Assembly: GCA_016801885.1 (NCBI GenBank)
Contig: CM028901.1
Coordinates: forward strand, 8,799,283 to 8,863,282
Reading direction: 5' to 3'
DNA: 64,000 bases
Origin: Toxotes chatareus
Taxonomy: Eukaryota > Chordata > Actinopteri > Toxotidae
Part shown: positions 38,754-51,771 of the stretch, in pieces
Position numbering within the stretch: position 1 is the stretch's first letter
Layout of the letters: every line of letters begins with the position of its first letter
Position numbers and translations under genes: made by a program
The notes under the pieces: model-generated
The model's input: the letters and a program-made list of their open reading frames with translations, nothing else
Told to the model about the DNA's origin: nothing
The model's database searches: none

Positions 38754-39010
38754 TTAGCGTTGCGCGCCGCTTCGCATCCATACCGTGCTCTCTGTGAGGG
38801 AGTCATATCTGTCCAAAACAAAACATCAGAACTGGCGACAAAAAAAATCAGCGACGCTTGTTTATTTCTTTATTTATTTAGTTCGTTCACTTTTATTTCT
38901 CCATAAGTTGCTGCTGTCATATCCTCGGCTGTTAGCTTCCAGGAAAGGTAACGGGATGCGCTGTGAGCTGAGCGGACCTGGTGTAGCTACAGGGGTTGCC
39001 ATGGATACAC
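38754..39010 (-). promoter_or_regulatory. dclk3: dclk3 upstream region with RFX X-box
   Basis: The region upstream of the dclk3 ATG has several CpGs and no TATA box at a plausible distance. At 38995-39008 it carries GTTGCCATGGATAC, one base off the RFX X-box consensus (GTNRCC-N2-RGYAAC). Position and motif suggest promoter function; neither has been tested. Confidence 0.4.
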
Positions 39011-42000
39011 GTCAAGTTGAAAGCCTGAAGAAAGAGAAATGCCGGAAGCTCAGCGATTTTACCATCGAAATAAAATACTTTGAATGGCTTTAAGTCGAGG
39101 TGTTGGTGTCCGATCGATTCAGTAGCACACTTTTCTGACCAAACCCGTTGTTGTTATCTACTTCAGATTTTTTATTAACGCACCTACGTTCACTCACTGA
39201 CTTACTTTAAGCCACTAAATAGCCAACGATGTTGTAATGTGGTTTTATTTTGAAAGAGCTGACCGGAAAAACTTGGTTTTATTTTGTGATAATCAACACT
39301 GATGAGAGGACAAGTCCCGTGTGAGAGGAGTTGCTGGAGAAAGTTTTCAGAGAAGTGAAAAGAGGCAAACGGCACCTCTGCATTACGGTTGCTGCTCTTA
39401 CGTAATAAACACACCTTTTATCGGTAGGCGGGCTATAAGTGTCACGTGTCATTTGATGATAGTACAGTATATTAGTATAGTCTTCATCCAGCATACGATG
39501 ACAAAGTAAATTTATCAGTTTGGTATTGCTGCTGAAAGGGTTTTATGAAAACAAACCAACAAATAAATAAATAATTGGTTGCCATTTTTGGCAATGGAAA
39601 GTAGACTATGTGATAAGAATTTGTAACCAGGATAAGATGTGACCACAAAAGCCCAGAAACCACATTGCCAAGATAAAGATATAACTGACTGACAGGGATG
39701 GGTTTTGAGTGGAGGGGGAAAAAAACAGTCCTGAGGCTAGGATTTGAGATGTGCTGAAGTCCAAATTCCCCAAAGAAACCCCACTCCCCTTCTACATTTC
39801 TGACTGTGCTGCCAGAGGGTTTTGTACATGAGTTTTGTATTTACATTGATCTATTTAAAAACTCTGCAAAGGTTTTGATGCTTTAAAAGAGAAAACATTC
39901 ATCGTGGGGCCAAATATTTTTGTTACAGGCCTCTATTTTCCTACCACTGATCTAAAGATTGTTTTAAAGCCAGGATTATTGCCAGGAATGTATAAATACT
40001 AAATCAATTAGATGTAATTATATGTAATGAGCTCATCAGTGGTATTTTATTTATTCATTCATTTAGTGTTTTAACCTAAAAACAATCACATTAAGTCTCA
40101 TCAATTCAATAACACCAGGCCTGAAGGATCGCTGCTGTCGAGTCTGGAACCTCACAAGGATAATAAAGATTGATTAAAGGGGCCTTAAGATGCTTAACAG
40201 CAAAGGAAGAAAAGGGCCCTTGAGAGAAATTTTTGACTTTGGTGTAATTCCTGTAAATTACTGGATATTATTTCTAATAAATGCTAGGAAAAAAATCAGC
40301 CCCTGGTTCATCTAGATTTAACTGTTAGACACATGCAACCATTGATGAGAGACTGCAAGAAGATGTTGCTTCATTTTACGTGGTCACAAGCCAAAGCGGT
40401 TTGGAAACATTGTTGAAACACTGATAAAGGCCTATAGGCTGACCATGTAATCGCATGTCATCATCTCTCACTTTCTCACTTTCTTCATTTCCCATCAGCT
40501 CTCTATTCTCCTTATCTAACATAGGTATAAAAAAAAATAATAATACCCTAAATTTAGTTAAAATGATTAAGCCTTACAAACCCAGAACATTACATAGTAA
40601 TTGTGTGTTTGTAAAAAGTAAACTTCTCCTCAAGTCATTAACAACCAGTGAATTCCCAGAAACAGTACAAAGGACATGACCTCGGTTCTGTGGCCTCACT
40701 GGCAGCTACTTCCCTTGTTAAAGCCCTTCTCTGTTTGGACTCGGGAGATAGTGAAGGAGAAAAAAAACCCCTGAAGGCTCACACAAAACCTTTTATATCA
40801 CAATGACTGGAGGAAAGTTATGGTTGAAAAATCACCCTGACAGTGGGGGGGGACTGCCAGTCTCGGGGGCAGTTACCATAGTTTCACTGATGGAATCCAA
40901 TACTCTGCTATAGACACAGAAAAACACTCACAAGCACACACACAGTGTCCATTTGATCTTTTAATACGCTGTCCCCCCCATGGCTCTGTCTCCAAGGATA
41001 CTGTTAATATTGGATCAGGAAGCAACAACTCCTATTGCGGCTCCATATCCTGGACTCACCACTGAGACTTAACACTGTGTTTTCTCCAGTGAAAACAAAC
41101 ATGCTGACAGTTGTTAATCCATAATCGTTCAATCATTTTTTTTCCCCTTAAGTTTCCATTATTTGTGGTGTTTTTACGTGTTGTTTAAAGGTATTTTCTA
41201 GGGGAATTTAAAGCACCTTAACTACAGAGGGATAGTTGGGGACTGGAGAGGAGTTGGGGTCCATGTTTTCTTCTTTTAACATTATGGTGGAAACAAACAG
41301 AGCTCCTGCTGGATTAATGTTGATTAGGCAACAGAAAACTTTAAGTACCCCTGAACTTTTATATCTGCTTAATTACATTATAGTGTGTTTTTTTTCTTCA
41401 GTTTACACACTGCTTATGAATGGTAAATAGGGGAACTTAAATGAAAGTGTTACCACTGAGTATTCTTTTATGTATTATGTGGTGTTTGGTAATTTTGCAG
41501 CACTAAGATCATTACATACATACAATGGTGGAGATGTTGTGGCTGCAGTGTTTTGCCCACAAATGACAAATCAGTATGGTGCTGGCACCCCAGGGCTGAT
41601 ATGCACACAGTGCACTACTGGTGTCTGACCAGCAGAGGAGGGAATTGTACCTATATTATGTCCCTGAAGCTCGAAAGAGTTGCACTCAGGCATGGTGATT
41701 CAAGATAGGGCCACGTGGTTCCCTGGAAGAGCTATCCAGCTAGAAAAACATGAATCACTTTCACTTGTCCTTACCTCGTAGTAGTAAGTTTATATCTGGA
41801 GATTAAAATGTGAAATCAGCAAGCGGCATGCAATGCTGCAATGCCTGCTTGATTCTGACATCTTTGTGTATAGTATAGAAATTCCAAAGAAGAGGGAGGG
41901 AAATCTGCCACACTGACTCAGAGGATTCATGAAACGAATCAAGGAATGCACTGTTGGACCCATCTGTGGAAGTATAGATGTATTGTTGTTAAAAAAAAAA

Positions 42001-44930
42001 ACTTTATTAAGGACTTGTTAACATTTAAATGTTGCTTTTTAAATGAGTTATTAGCCATTAACTATTGATAAAGCACTGAGGTACAGCTTATATTCTCTTT
42101 ATTAAGGGAGCTTTATTGAAAGTTGGTTCCCAATAAATAAATAAATGCATTCTGTATTCTGAATTATGCACAGTCACGATGCTGTTCAAGCTTTCATTCT
42201 TCCATTCACGTAATTAACTTTATATCTTGTTACTCAAGCTCCGTATGGACAGGAGAGATAGAATGAGTGCAGATAAATGCAGCCTGAGACACAGAAGAGT
42301 AGCTGCCAAATGAATGAATGAATGAATGAACAAGTGTATGTTAGAGAAGGGAGTGGCAATGTTTATTTAGCTGTATTGTTCACTCAGTCACACACAGATG
42401 CACAAGAAAGCTGGAACAAATATCAGCATTCCTTGGTTTATGGCTTTCCCAGTCTGCTTTAGCTGTTCGGGGATTCGACCCCGTTCAGCAGTCCAGGCCC
42501 ATCAGCTTTCTGTTTATGTCACCTTGGTGTATATTTGCACACACACACCAATACGCGCACACTTACAGATGCGTACTTGGCTGAAGTCCTGTGTGTAAAG
42601 GCTAAACACGTTGTGGAGGATTTGCCTGGATAGTATACGGCTATAATCATGTCTTCACTCAACAACCTCAGCATCAGTCCAGCCTGAAGAATTGATTTTG
42701 TTAAATACACACACAGTTCAAAGTTGAACCCAAAAGAAAGTGAAGTGAGATAATTACATTCTGCCCAAACAGGATAAAGATAGTGTTCATGTACTCATTG
42801 ATGCAGATATTAGGCTACTATCTGTATTCATCTATGTGACAGATAATGCTTGTTTAGGACTCGAATGCATGGCTGTATCCTGCCTGGCTAAATCTTTGTG
42901 TTAGAAGCAATTATGAAGGGTGTATGCAGGGAGTTTCTTGCCGGATCAGACTAAGCTTAATGTGAGCTACAACCACAGTGGCATCTCAGAGAACTATATC
43001 GTAGGATTACATAAGATCGAACATACACCCACAGACATGTTGAAATACACTCACACAGCCGAAGGCAGCCTGTGAACATATTGCGGGCCGGAGCTAAATG
43101 ATTTCGACCTTTCACCTCCTCTCTCTCTCCCCCCTCTCTCCTTTTCCATGTGTCTGCCTCACACCTGTTTATGTCAAATGTTAGACCCACACATGCCACA
43201 GATTCATTCCAACACACACACACACACATGTGCTAGTTTAGACACAGTAATAGACAAGGGAGAAGGGAGGCCACTGGAGGACAAGGGCAGTGGGACAGGG
43301 TGTGTAACATGGTGTGATGTGATGTAATGGCATTGAATATTGACTTTTTCCCCCCAATTCCCTCCTTCTGCTGTTTCAGAGCTGTGTGTGTGTGTGTGCA
43401 TGTGATAGGATGGGGTGTTATAGTGTGTGTGCTTGTGATTACACAACTTCCAGAGATCATCTGACCATCTACAAATAGGGGAATTTCATCAGACAGACAG
43501 ACAAATGATAAGTTGACATTTATGCTTGTGAATGAGTACTGTTGTGTATGTGTGTGTGTGTGTGTGTGTGTGACATTTTGGGCAGGTAAGGACGCATTGG
43601 CCTGTCCTCACATCTTTAAGTGACTTTTTGGGGGATTAGGACGTGGTTGTAGGGTTACAGTTAGAACTGGTTTTAAAGGAGAGTTTGAAGTACATTTGGT
43701 TCTGTAGTGGAAAGGTGGATTTTATTAACTTTCGACAGAGCCTCAAACACAGAGGCCACTGTCGTTTTTAACGAGTGTTACTCAAACTGTAGGAAATGGT
43801 GCATTTATTTGCGACTATTTTTAGCCATGGATAAATGCACATTTGAACAACAACAATCTAGGTGTGTGGTGCAATGGAAAAACCAAAGGCTTTGGCAATA
43901 ACACATTGATTGAGAAACACATTAGCAGGACTGACTCATTGTGTGTTTTAGCCTTTTCATAGGATTTGTTGACTATAAGAAAAGTAAGTCTCCAGGGAAT
44001 GATTTTAGCTTGATGCAGCATCCTCCTAAATATCAAATACAACTTTCTGTGTGTGTGTTCAAAACAAGCTCTGTAGTAACACACCAACTTTCCAACACCC
44101 TTATCTTCGCACTCATGACTACAGCTCACTCTTCCGTCACGTGCTAGTGAGACTGTGTGTTTACAAGTGTGCACACAACACACACACAGACACAAACACA
44201 CACTTTTGGTCACTGTGCTGTGTCAGTGGCAGGCCAGATTGAGGTCAGTAAAAGTCAAACAAGCACACAACCAGGTGGAAAACCAGAGGAAGAGGAATCA
44301 GAGAATAGTAGTGAGCCAAGAAGAAGGGGGGACACAGAGGACTATCATGACATTCCTTTGAACCCCACACCCCTGGAAAAAAAAAATCAATCGTCCTCCC
44401 CTCCAGCTCAATCTGTTTTTCTTCTCTTTCTCTATTTCTGACAGCAGGGGGTTGCTCATCAACGCCTCCTCCCCCTCCACGCCCCTCTCTTTTCCTTACT
44501 CTACCTTTTATTCTCTTAAGCTTAAGCTTTTTTTTCACAGTGGCCCTGTTGCTCTGTCTGATCCTTCCTCTCACACTCTTTCCTAAACATTTAAATTCAA
44601 ATTTGCTTCACTGGCATAAACCTAAGTACTTTTTTAAATTATTAAATGTAGGTTTTCTCATTCAGAATGTAAGAAAATACAACATACCTGTACACTACAC
44701 TATGCTACACAATTAAGTACATTACTACACTACCTAGAATACAACACAGACAAAACAAATCATTCATAAAAATTCTAATTCACATTCAGATACACTTTAT
44801 TTGCATGGTCGCCATTGGGGGTGCAGAAACGAATGCATCACACGTCCCTCTGTCTTTGTCTCTACACCCTCCCCTCCCCTCCCCATCCCTCCCTCCTCTG
44901 CTCTCTGCACAGTCTGATGACATCACGAAC
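39010..44930. other. gene desert between dclk3 and fabp3
   Basis: About 6 kb without exon-like segments. It contains short simple repeats (AATG at 42310-42330, GT at 43551-43571) and AT-rich DNA. A run at 44585-44810 with AAATTCAAATTTGCTTCACTGGCA resembles the tail of a fish retroelement. Confidence 0.5.
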
Positions 44931-44936
44931 AGCCGG

Positions 44937-44942
44937 TATAAA
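44937..44942 (+). promoter_or_regulatory. fabp3: fabp3 TATA box
   Basis: TATAAA in the context CCGGTATAAATCC lies 147 bases upstream of the fabp3 ATG, with a CREB-like TGACATCA about 20 bases before it. This predicts a transcription start near 44968 and a 5' UTR of about 115 nt. Vertebrate FABP genes typically have TATA promoters. Confidence 0.7.
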
Positions 44943-45083
44943 TCCAGCCAGTAAGATCGCAGCGCAGTCTGTGCCGCTGACTATACTGCCTCTCTCCCTC
45001 CTTTACCCCCTCACTCTGCTGCCTCTCTCTCTTTCACACACACACCGTCTCTCGTACCCTCATTCCTCCACACTGCTGCAGAC

Positions 45084-45919
45084 ATGGCCGAGACTTTCGT
45101 TGGCACATGGAACCTGAAGGAGAGCGAGAACTTTGATGAATACATGAAGGAGCTGGGTAAGTGTGTGTGTGTGTGTGTGTTCCGTGTGCACGGTAATGCG
45201 CGTGTGGGCGTGTGCGCATGCGTGTGTAACAGGAGAGGATGCAGTGCCGCCGCTGCTGCATGTGAGCACATGTGGAGGTAAAAAGGGGGCTGCAGTAAGA
45301 TAAAGGTGTGTGTTTGTGTTTGTGTTTAACCCGTTTAAGCTGCTGTTAATGCGGTCCGTGGGAAAAAAAAAATTATAGAGGCAGAGGGAGGTAATGAAGA
45401 GGCGAATGAGGGAGGATTCAAAATGGAGAATGAAAAATTGAGGTAGTTGAAGATTAAGGGTGGAAAGGGAAGAGAGGGGCGAAAGAAAGAAAGCGAGAGA
45501 AGATGGGAACCAAAGGGGAATGGAGCAGATTAAAAGTGATTGACCACATGGCGTAAGTGCTGGAAACGAGGGTGGGGCTCTCTTCTAGTGGAGAAAAGAA
45601 AAACCAACCCCACTGTGAGAAACTCTGAATGGCAGGCAGCTGGCAGGCATTCACACACACACACAAGTAGCCCATGGACATACACACTTGAGCCTAATGT
45701 GGCTGACCTTCACTGAAAGCTGTTCATTGTTTAAGGCTATGGGAAGAGTTGAATATTAAAATGGTCCAAATTCCAAGGAGCTAATGGGACGGGACGGTAC
45801 AGATAAAGTGGACTTCAAAACGTCCCCCACACATATGGTTTTTGTGCTTTTGAGTGTGTGTGTGATGGGGGCAGGTGGCTTGACTTTTGCAGTTGTGAGG
45901 AATGACACTAAACTATTTG

Positions 45920-45988
<69 letters not shown>

Positions 45989-48408
45989 TTTTTCATGCCC
46001 ATTGACCTCAGAGCCATGTTACCATCGACCTGTCTGTTCTGGTCACCATAGAAACCAGAGACCCCTCAACCTCTGACCCCAATCTCTTTGATCAATGAGG
46101 CATCCACACACACACACACATACACAAAGTGCCTTTTTGTTGTATTGATTGTGGGAAAGTAGCTGTTTCAGCTCTTGGAGATGAACTGGATTGTCAGACT
46201 GAAAAATACCAGCTTTCCTCCTTTGGTAGCTAAGGGAGTGAGCCACTGTGTACCAGTGAACCAAAGCCTTTTCATTCTCCATACAGTCTCACGCATACAC
46301 ACACACATACACATACACACACACACCCTAGAACGAAAGCAAGTAATCATTCGCACACATACATGCCCAGACAGGCAGTCAGGTCAATGGGACCCTGCAG
46401 TGTTTGAAGAACAGCAGCAGGTTTGGACAGTAGACAAACAGAGATTAGAGAGTATGTCAGATGAAGGAGACCCAGAGGGCAAATCCAAGCTACTGCTTCC
46501 AACTTTTATCAATACATTCCACTTAATATCCTCAGCCTGATAATGGCAGTCATGGAAATGTTTACTTTATAAGTCAGTTAATATTTTCAACAATGTTTTA
46601 GCACATATACATTCAGGACTCTGGGGATGGCAGTATCTATCAGATGGTCCACTACTTTGGTCCAGACTGAAATGTCTCTAACTACTGGATAGATTTGTAC
46701 AGACATTCATGTTCATCATCAAAATTTGTTAGAGTTATACACTTATTGTCATCACAGGATGAAGCCTACTCACTGTGGTGATCCCTTGACTTTTCCTCTA
46801 GCGCCACCTGCAGGTTCACATTAGATTTTGAGTGAATTATTTCAGCATTTTTTTTATGGATTTGTATGAAATATTAAAAAATCTAGCGCCACCATCAGGT
46901 CAGATGTTTTACTCTGGTCAGGAATTTGGTTTATGACTTAATTACTTGCAACACTGGTGTCATTCCCATCAGCCTCAACTGTGCTTTGTGTTCACAGCTA
47001 ATTTGCATGTGTCTGGCAAATGTTAGCATTTAGCCTAAAGCATGTTTGTGCCTACGCCCCCCTCCCTGAGGGTGTTGTCTATTTGTTTGATCTGTGTCTC
47101 TGTGTGTTGAGTATTACAGCCTCACGGAGCCGCTAGCATGCCTGTAGTCTTGTTCATGACTGTTTATGTGTGTCAAGACAACAATGCTTTTTCATACGTT
47201 ACGTCACCCCCGGCAATTTACATTACCAAACTGCTTTTCTTTCTACAGGTGTGGGCTTTGCTACACGTAAGGTAGGCAACCTCACCAAGCCCACCACTAT
47301 TATCTCGGTGGATGGCGACAAGGTGACAGTGAAGACCCAGAGCACCATCAAGAACACAGAGCTCTCCTTCAAGCTGGGGGAGGAGTTTGATGAGACCACC
47401 GCCGATGACAGGAAGGTTAAGGTGAGAGCTCAAAGGTCAGGTTGCTCAGACAGGAGACTGTTGTAGAATAATAACACTCAAGGGCAAAACCTCAGTTGTG
47501 TTGTCAATGATTTTGCTCTGATAAAGAGTGGCTCTCTATGAGGTGAGAACAGTGTCTCTATGAATCTCAGTACACACAACATGCTGAAGTATCCATAAAT
47601 ATGTGACAAGCAGTGAGTGATAATTAAAGTCATGAGGATGATGGATGGCTCTACAAACAACTGTGGATTGTGACAGTTGGAAGCTGTCATTCTTGTTTTA
47701 CAACATGAGAAGAGGGATCAGAGAGGTGAGGGTCAGAGTCAGAGAAGATGACTTGGTCCTAATTCACAAAAGTGAAATTAGACCTGATCCACAGGGTAAT
47801 GAACTGTGGTTAAAGGGTGCAGTTGAGAAATAAGTAGAGCTTAAAGGGAAAGTGTCTGGGGAAATATGTACTGTGGAGAGGAGGTCATATTTTAAAATAA
47901 AGATTCAGTGAGAAAGAGCAGCAAAGATAAAGAGACAGAAAAAATGGTGTATTTGAACTGGGGAAAATTGTTTCATCATATTCTTTGCATTTGAAAATCA
48001 GTAAAATTAAAGTACCCCAGAATTGTACTTAAATAAATACACAGAATTTGATTATATTCAATGATCCAAACTCTCATTCATGGAATGATGCGATCCTGTG
48101 TGCACTCTTGTGTGCAGGTTGTATTAACTACCTCTGTTTGTCTCTGTTGCCTGCAGTCCATTGTAACAGTAGAGGATGGGAAGATGGTGCACATACAGAG
48201 GTGGGACGGCAAAGAGACCAGTCTGGTCAGGGAAGTCAACGGAAATGCCCTCACACTCGTGAGTGTTTACACAAAATGCATACGTTTAACATCAGTATGT
48301 GTGTGTGTGTGTTTGTTGTATCATATCTCATCTCTGTTTATCTCTCCATCACAGACACTCAAACTGGGGGAAGTTGTCTGCACACGTCGCTACGAGAAGG
48401 CACAGTAA
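45084..48408 (+). CDS. fabp3: FABP3, heart-type fatty acid-binding protein
   Basis: Four exons, 45084-45156, 47249-47421, 48157-48258 and 48355-48408, have lengths 73, 173, 102 and 54 nt, the standard FABP pattern, and encode 133 residues. The protein is a small cytosolic beta-barrel that carries long-chain fatty acids to mitochondria and peroxisomes. Visible family marks are FVGTWNL at the N-terminus, GVGFATRKVGNLTKPTTIIS, FDETTADDRKVK, IQRWDGKETSLVREV, and the ligand-binding Arg-x-Tyr near the end (TRRYEK). FABP7 is the closest alternative. The neighbours zcchc17, snrnp40 and nkain1 match human 1p35, where FABP3 lies, and favour fabp3. Intron 1 (2.1 kb) contains an interspersed repeat. Confidence 0.95.
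45924..45988. repeat. compound (GT)n-(GA)n microsatellite
   Basis: A GT run followed directly by a GA run in fabp3 intron 1. Confidence 0.96.
46620..47155 (+). repeat. interspersed teleost repeat in fabp3 intron 1
   Basis: Recognised by an ordered series: GAAATGTCTCTAACTACTGG, TTGTACAGACATTCATGTTC, GGTGATCCCTTGACTTTTCC, TCTAGCGCCACCATCAGGTC, GTCATTCCCATCAGCCTCAA, CAAATGTTAGCATTTAGC and GCTAGCATGCCTGTAGTC. It is a widespread percomorph repeat of uncertain class, non-coding, inserted about 100 bp before fabp3 exon 2. Confidence 0.65.
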
Positions 48409-48641
48409 AACCCAACACTGAGTCCCTGCATCATTGACTTGCATCAACTAAAGCCCTGCACCACAAACTCCTTAACACCACCTCAACCCAGGCCAAGTGG
48501 ACCCCCAGTATGGCCGCCGCAGATACCCCTCAATGTCCCTTCATACTGTATGCTCAGTATTAACATTACTGATGACTGTGACCTCTGTTTATCCCTGTCC
48601 TTCTCTTTATACTGTTGTTCCTTCTACTGTAAGAAACACTG

Positions 48642-48647
48642 AATAAA
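48642..48647 (+). terminator. fabp3: fabp3 polyadenylation signal
   Basis: AATAAA lies 234 bases after the fabp3 stop and is followed by a TGTGTTGTTTTTTTT downstream element, a typical cleavage-site arrangement. Confidence 0.75.
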
Positions 48648-48649
48648 TT

Positions 48650-51600
48650 CCAATGATGTGTTGTTTTTTTTCCTTCTCTAAAATTTCAGGTCTGCAGATT
48701 TTTTTTTTTTTAAGAAAATGTGTTATGCATGGTGCCTATGATAAACCTGGAAAAGTGTTTGAAAAAAATTGAAAGTTTAACTTTTGAGACCTGAAAATAA
48801 AAATAAACAGTTCACACTGTTGGATGAACTGGTAAAACAATGAAATTCTTCCGTGATGTTTGTGTTCGAACGTGGCAGTTGTTAGGTCTACAAACAGAAA
48901 CTTTACTTTCTAAACATGAAGTTTACTTAACTTGCCTGAACGAGCCTGAAGTCTGTAAACACTCAAATGAGCAAATGTCCTGGAGGAAAATTTCACTTAA
49001 TTCTCATTTGAATACTCGAGTATCATTGAAATAAATTTGTCGGCGGCCGCAATCAATAGATAATCATGCAAAGTTTCATCCAGCTAAACATTACAGTTGC
49101 CTATTGTGAATTCAGTGTGGTGAGTCTAACGTTACTCAGGTGTGAGCTGTTTTTAGTTTTGTCTCTAACCCAGAGGTGTCCAAACTGTTCCACAAAGGGC
49201 CGTGTGGCTGCAGGTTTTTGTTCCAACCAATGAAGAGCACACAGTTTGACCAATCAACTGTCTGAAGACTGAGATCAGTTGATTAAATGAGTCAAGTCTG
49301 GTGTGCTGCTGCTTGGTTGGAACAAAAACCTGCAGCCACACGGCCCTTTGTGGAACAGTTTGGACACCTCTGCTCTAACCAAAGAGTGTGACCAGTTTCC
49401 TTCACAGCTGGTTGTACTGGGACTCATCAGGAATTTAATTATAACACCTGCTGCTGTGTGTTTGTGTATGTACTAGTGTGTGTCTTGCCTTTGCCCTGGC
49501 TAGGTGAGAGGGAAGTTTTGTTAATACTATGTGAGTGTGTACTGTTATATCCTGGACTTGCACATAAGGTGTAAGTGTGTGTGTGTGTCTGTGTGCAATC
49601 TAAATTTGGATTATTCCATCACGCAGCAGATCGGTGTCATGGGTTTCAGACAGACTGCCAACTGGAAGCAAGGTGAAGGGGTGAAAGGGCTCAGGACAAG
49701 TCAGGTGACCCTCTGACACCAGACCTGGAGCCGAAGAGGCCACAAAAAAGGATGAAACGTACCACAGGCAATAATAGAAATTGTGAGTATAGCCTTCTTG
49801 TATCATATATTTAAATATAACCACATTTTATATTTAGGAGAAACGGTCATAGATGTTTAAATGGCAAAAATGTCCAGCTTTGTCACTCCAAGTGGTAGAA
49901 CTACTATGCAGGGACTGTAGTAAGTCCATCCCATCTACAGTATATGAATGAATAGTATATCTGACAAAAGTGAGTTTTCACATCACCATCCATACATGGT
50001 GGTTTTGTCAGTTCAAAACATTAAACATCATGTCTGGATTTTATTAATAAAGTGATGTGTTTCCTCTATTTGTTTCCAAAGGACAAATCTCTGCCCTGCA
50101 ATTCTGCTGTTTTTTATTTTTTACAAATCATTCCAGAACATTGTGCAAAGATAAATTGGTTATTCCCTTATGGAAGCAGAAATGTTACATATTTCAAGGA
50201 CATCCTGTATGGGAAAGAAAAAAAGCCCCCCAGATCCCCAAAGGTGAAGTTAAACCTTGAATAAATGGGAGGATTCCACTGTTTTACTTTTTTGGACAGC
50301 TGATTGTTGTCATTGTATTCAGAATTATGTGCAATAATGGAACATCGGCTCACACTTCTGGTTAATGCGAGCTCTGGTTCACGCTAAATGTTTAACCAGC
50401 CATATGAAACTAATCTTGTACATCTGTTTGGTGCAAACATAAGAAAAGGAGGGGGTAAGAAAATGAAGAGGAGGACCGAGGCTGACCAATAAACTGGAGT
50501 CATTACCAGGGGAGTGCACTCGCTGGAGCTGTGTCAAACCACTGCAGCTGGAAACAATCTACCACTCCACAATCTTTACATGTAGAAGCATGGAAACTAG
50601 GTCAAAAACAGCAAATAAGATGCAAGATGACGATTTCCTCATGTCACCTCATCTTGTTTTACACTGACAATGGCTCATCTTTTTAAAAGAGTAGAAAACA
50701 TCATGGCGTTTTTGTGCAGCTTTTCACCTCACGGGACATGACCCAACCTGAGATCTATGTTGTGTAAATCCCTCAATCCAGCCCTGAGACACCTTACTTC
50801 ACTTGAAAACATTAACTTAATATGACCCCAGGGTGGACCCGACCCAACCTGAAAATTTCTGCTGTTTGTGTGTGTGCTGTGTGTTTGTGTGCTTTGGTTC
50901 CCCAAGGACTGACATTAACCAGCAACATTATGAGTTCAAGGTCCAAGAAAAAAGACATCAATAGGCATTTGTTTTTTGTTTTCTACCTTTACAGATAAAA
51001 ACACCTTTAATGAACAGTTGACATGCAGGAAGAGAGGTGTGTGAACTGTAAGCAGCTCCCTGGAGACAAGATACACAAACACACACGGATGTATACACAG
51101 ATGTACAATAAGCAGCAAACAACCTCAGGAGATCCCCACAGCATGAGGTTCCTGTCACACTCATTTGTGCCACATTACATTTCCTGTTGTATTATTACCT
51201 CTTCCTATGAGGGTGTGTGTGTGTGTGTGTACGGCTTTCTCTGTGTGGTTTAATATCAAATAATTTCATGTCAGACCCTTCCTGAGAGTTGGCTTTACCG
51301 TCTCATGTCTGCTTAATGGATTTCTCAGAGCATCAGAAACCGGATAGCCGTGAACAATATCTGGATTTCAAGAGGGATAGCCTCTTGCTGCCATATTGCT
51401 TACACGTATCTGGTTTCGTATGATGTATAAACTCCTCCCTCTGTGGGTGAGCAAGAGGTTTCTTTAGGACAAGTGGAGCTTGCCATCTCATTTTTTGTAT
51501 TTGCAGCACTTTCCTTCATGACTATTTAGATTTTTTTGAACTTGATAGGAGGTCTAAATGTGCTTCCGATAACTTGGAGAGACTAACCCTAAGCAAAACG

Positions 51601-51770
51601 TTCCTTAACTTAAATGGATGAGGGTTTCTATAATAAGCTTTTGGTGGAGAAATTATTTAAAGATACACAGCTGGAAGTCTGTCACTCTGTCTGTTGCTCC
51701 CCACTTCCCCTTCTGCATCTGTGTGAAAGCTGCAGCATGCGTGAATGTGTGTCTGTGTGAATCTTGCTGT
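48650..51770. other. intergenic DNA between fabp3 and zcchc17
   Basis: Apart from the hAT-type MITE at 49171-49372, I see no genes. The right end must contain the zcchc17 3' UTR (minus strand). TTTATT on the plus strand at about 50040 and 50113 could be distal poly(A) signals. Confidence 0.5.
49171..49372. mobile_element. hAT-type MITE with perfect 60-bp terminal inverted repeats
   Basis: The 202-bp element starts CAGAGGTGTCC and ends GGACACCTCTG. Bases 49171-49230 and 49313-49372 are perfect 60-bp inverted repeats. It is flanked by the 8-bp direct repeat CTCTAACC (49163-49170 and 49373-49380). CAGxGGTG ends and 8-bp target duplications are typical of the hAT superfamily. It has no coding capacity, so it depends on a transposase elsewhere. 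Lack of divergence between the arms suggests recent insertion. Confidence 0.92.
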
Positions 51771-51771
51771 G

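Noticed and set aside
38740..38781. Upstream ATG at 38781 as the dclk3 start
   Set aside because: Its frame does not match exon 2, where it would meet TAA at once. The ATG at 38753 joins in phase and is preceded by an in-frame TAA.
42460..42500. tRNA-like T-arm (CGGGGATTCGACCCCG)
   Set aside because: The loop is one base short and no D-arm, anticodon arm or acceptor stem surrounds it.
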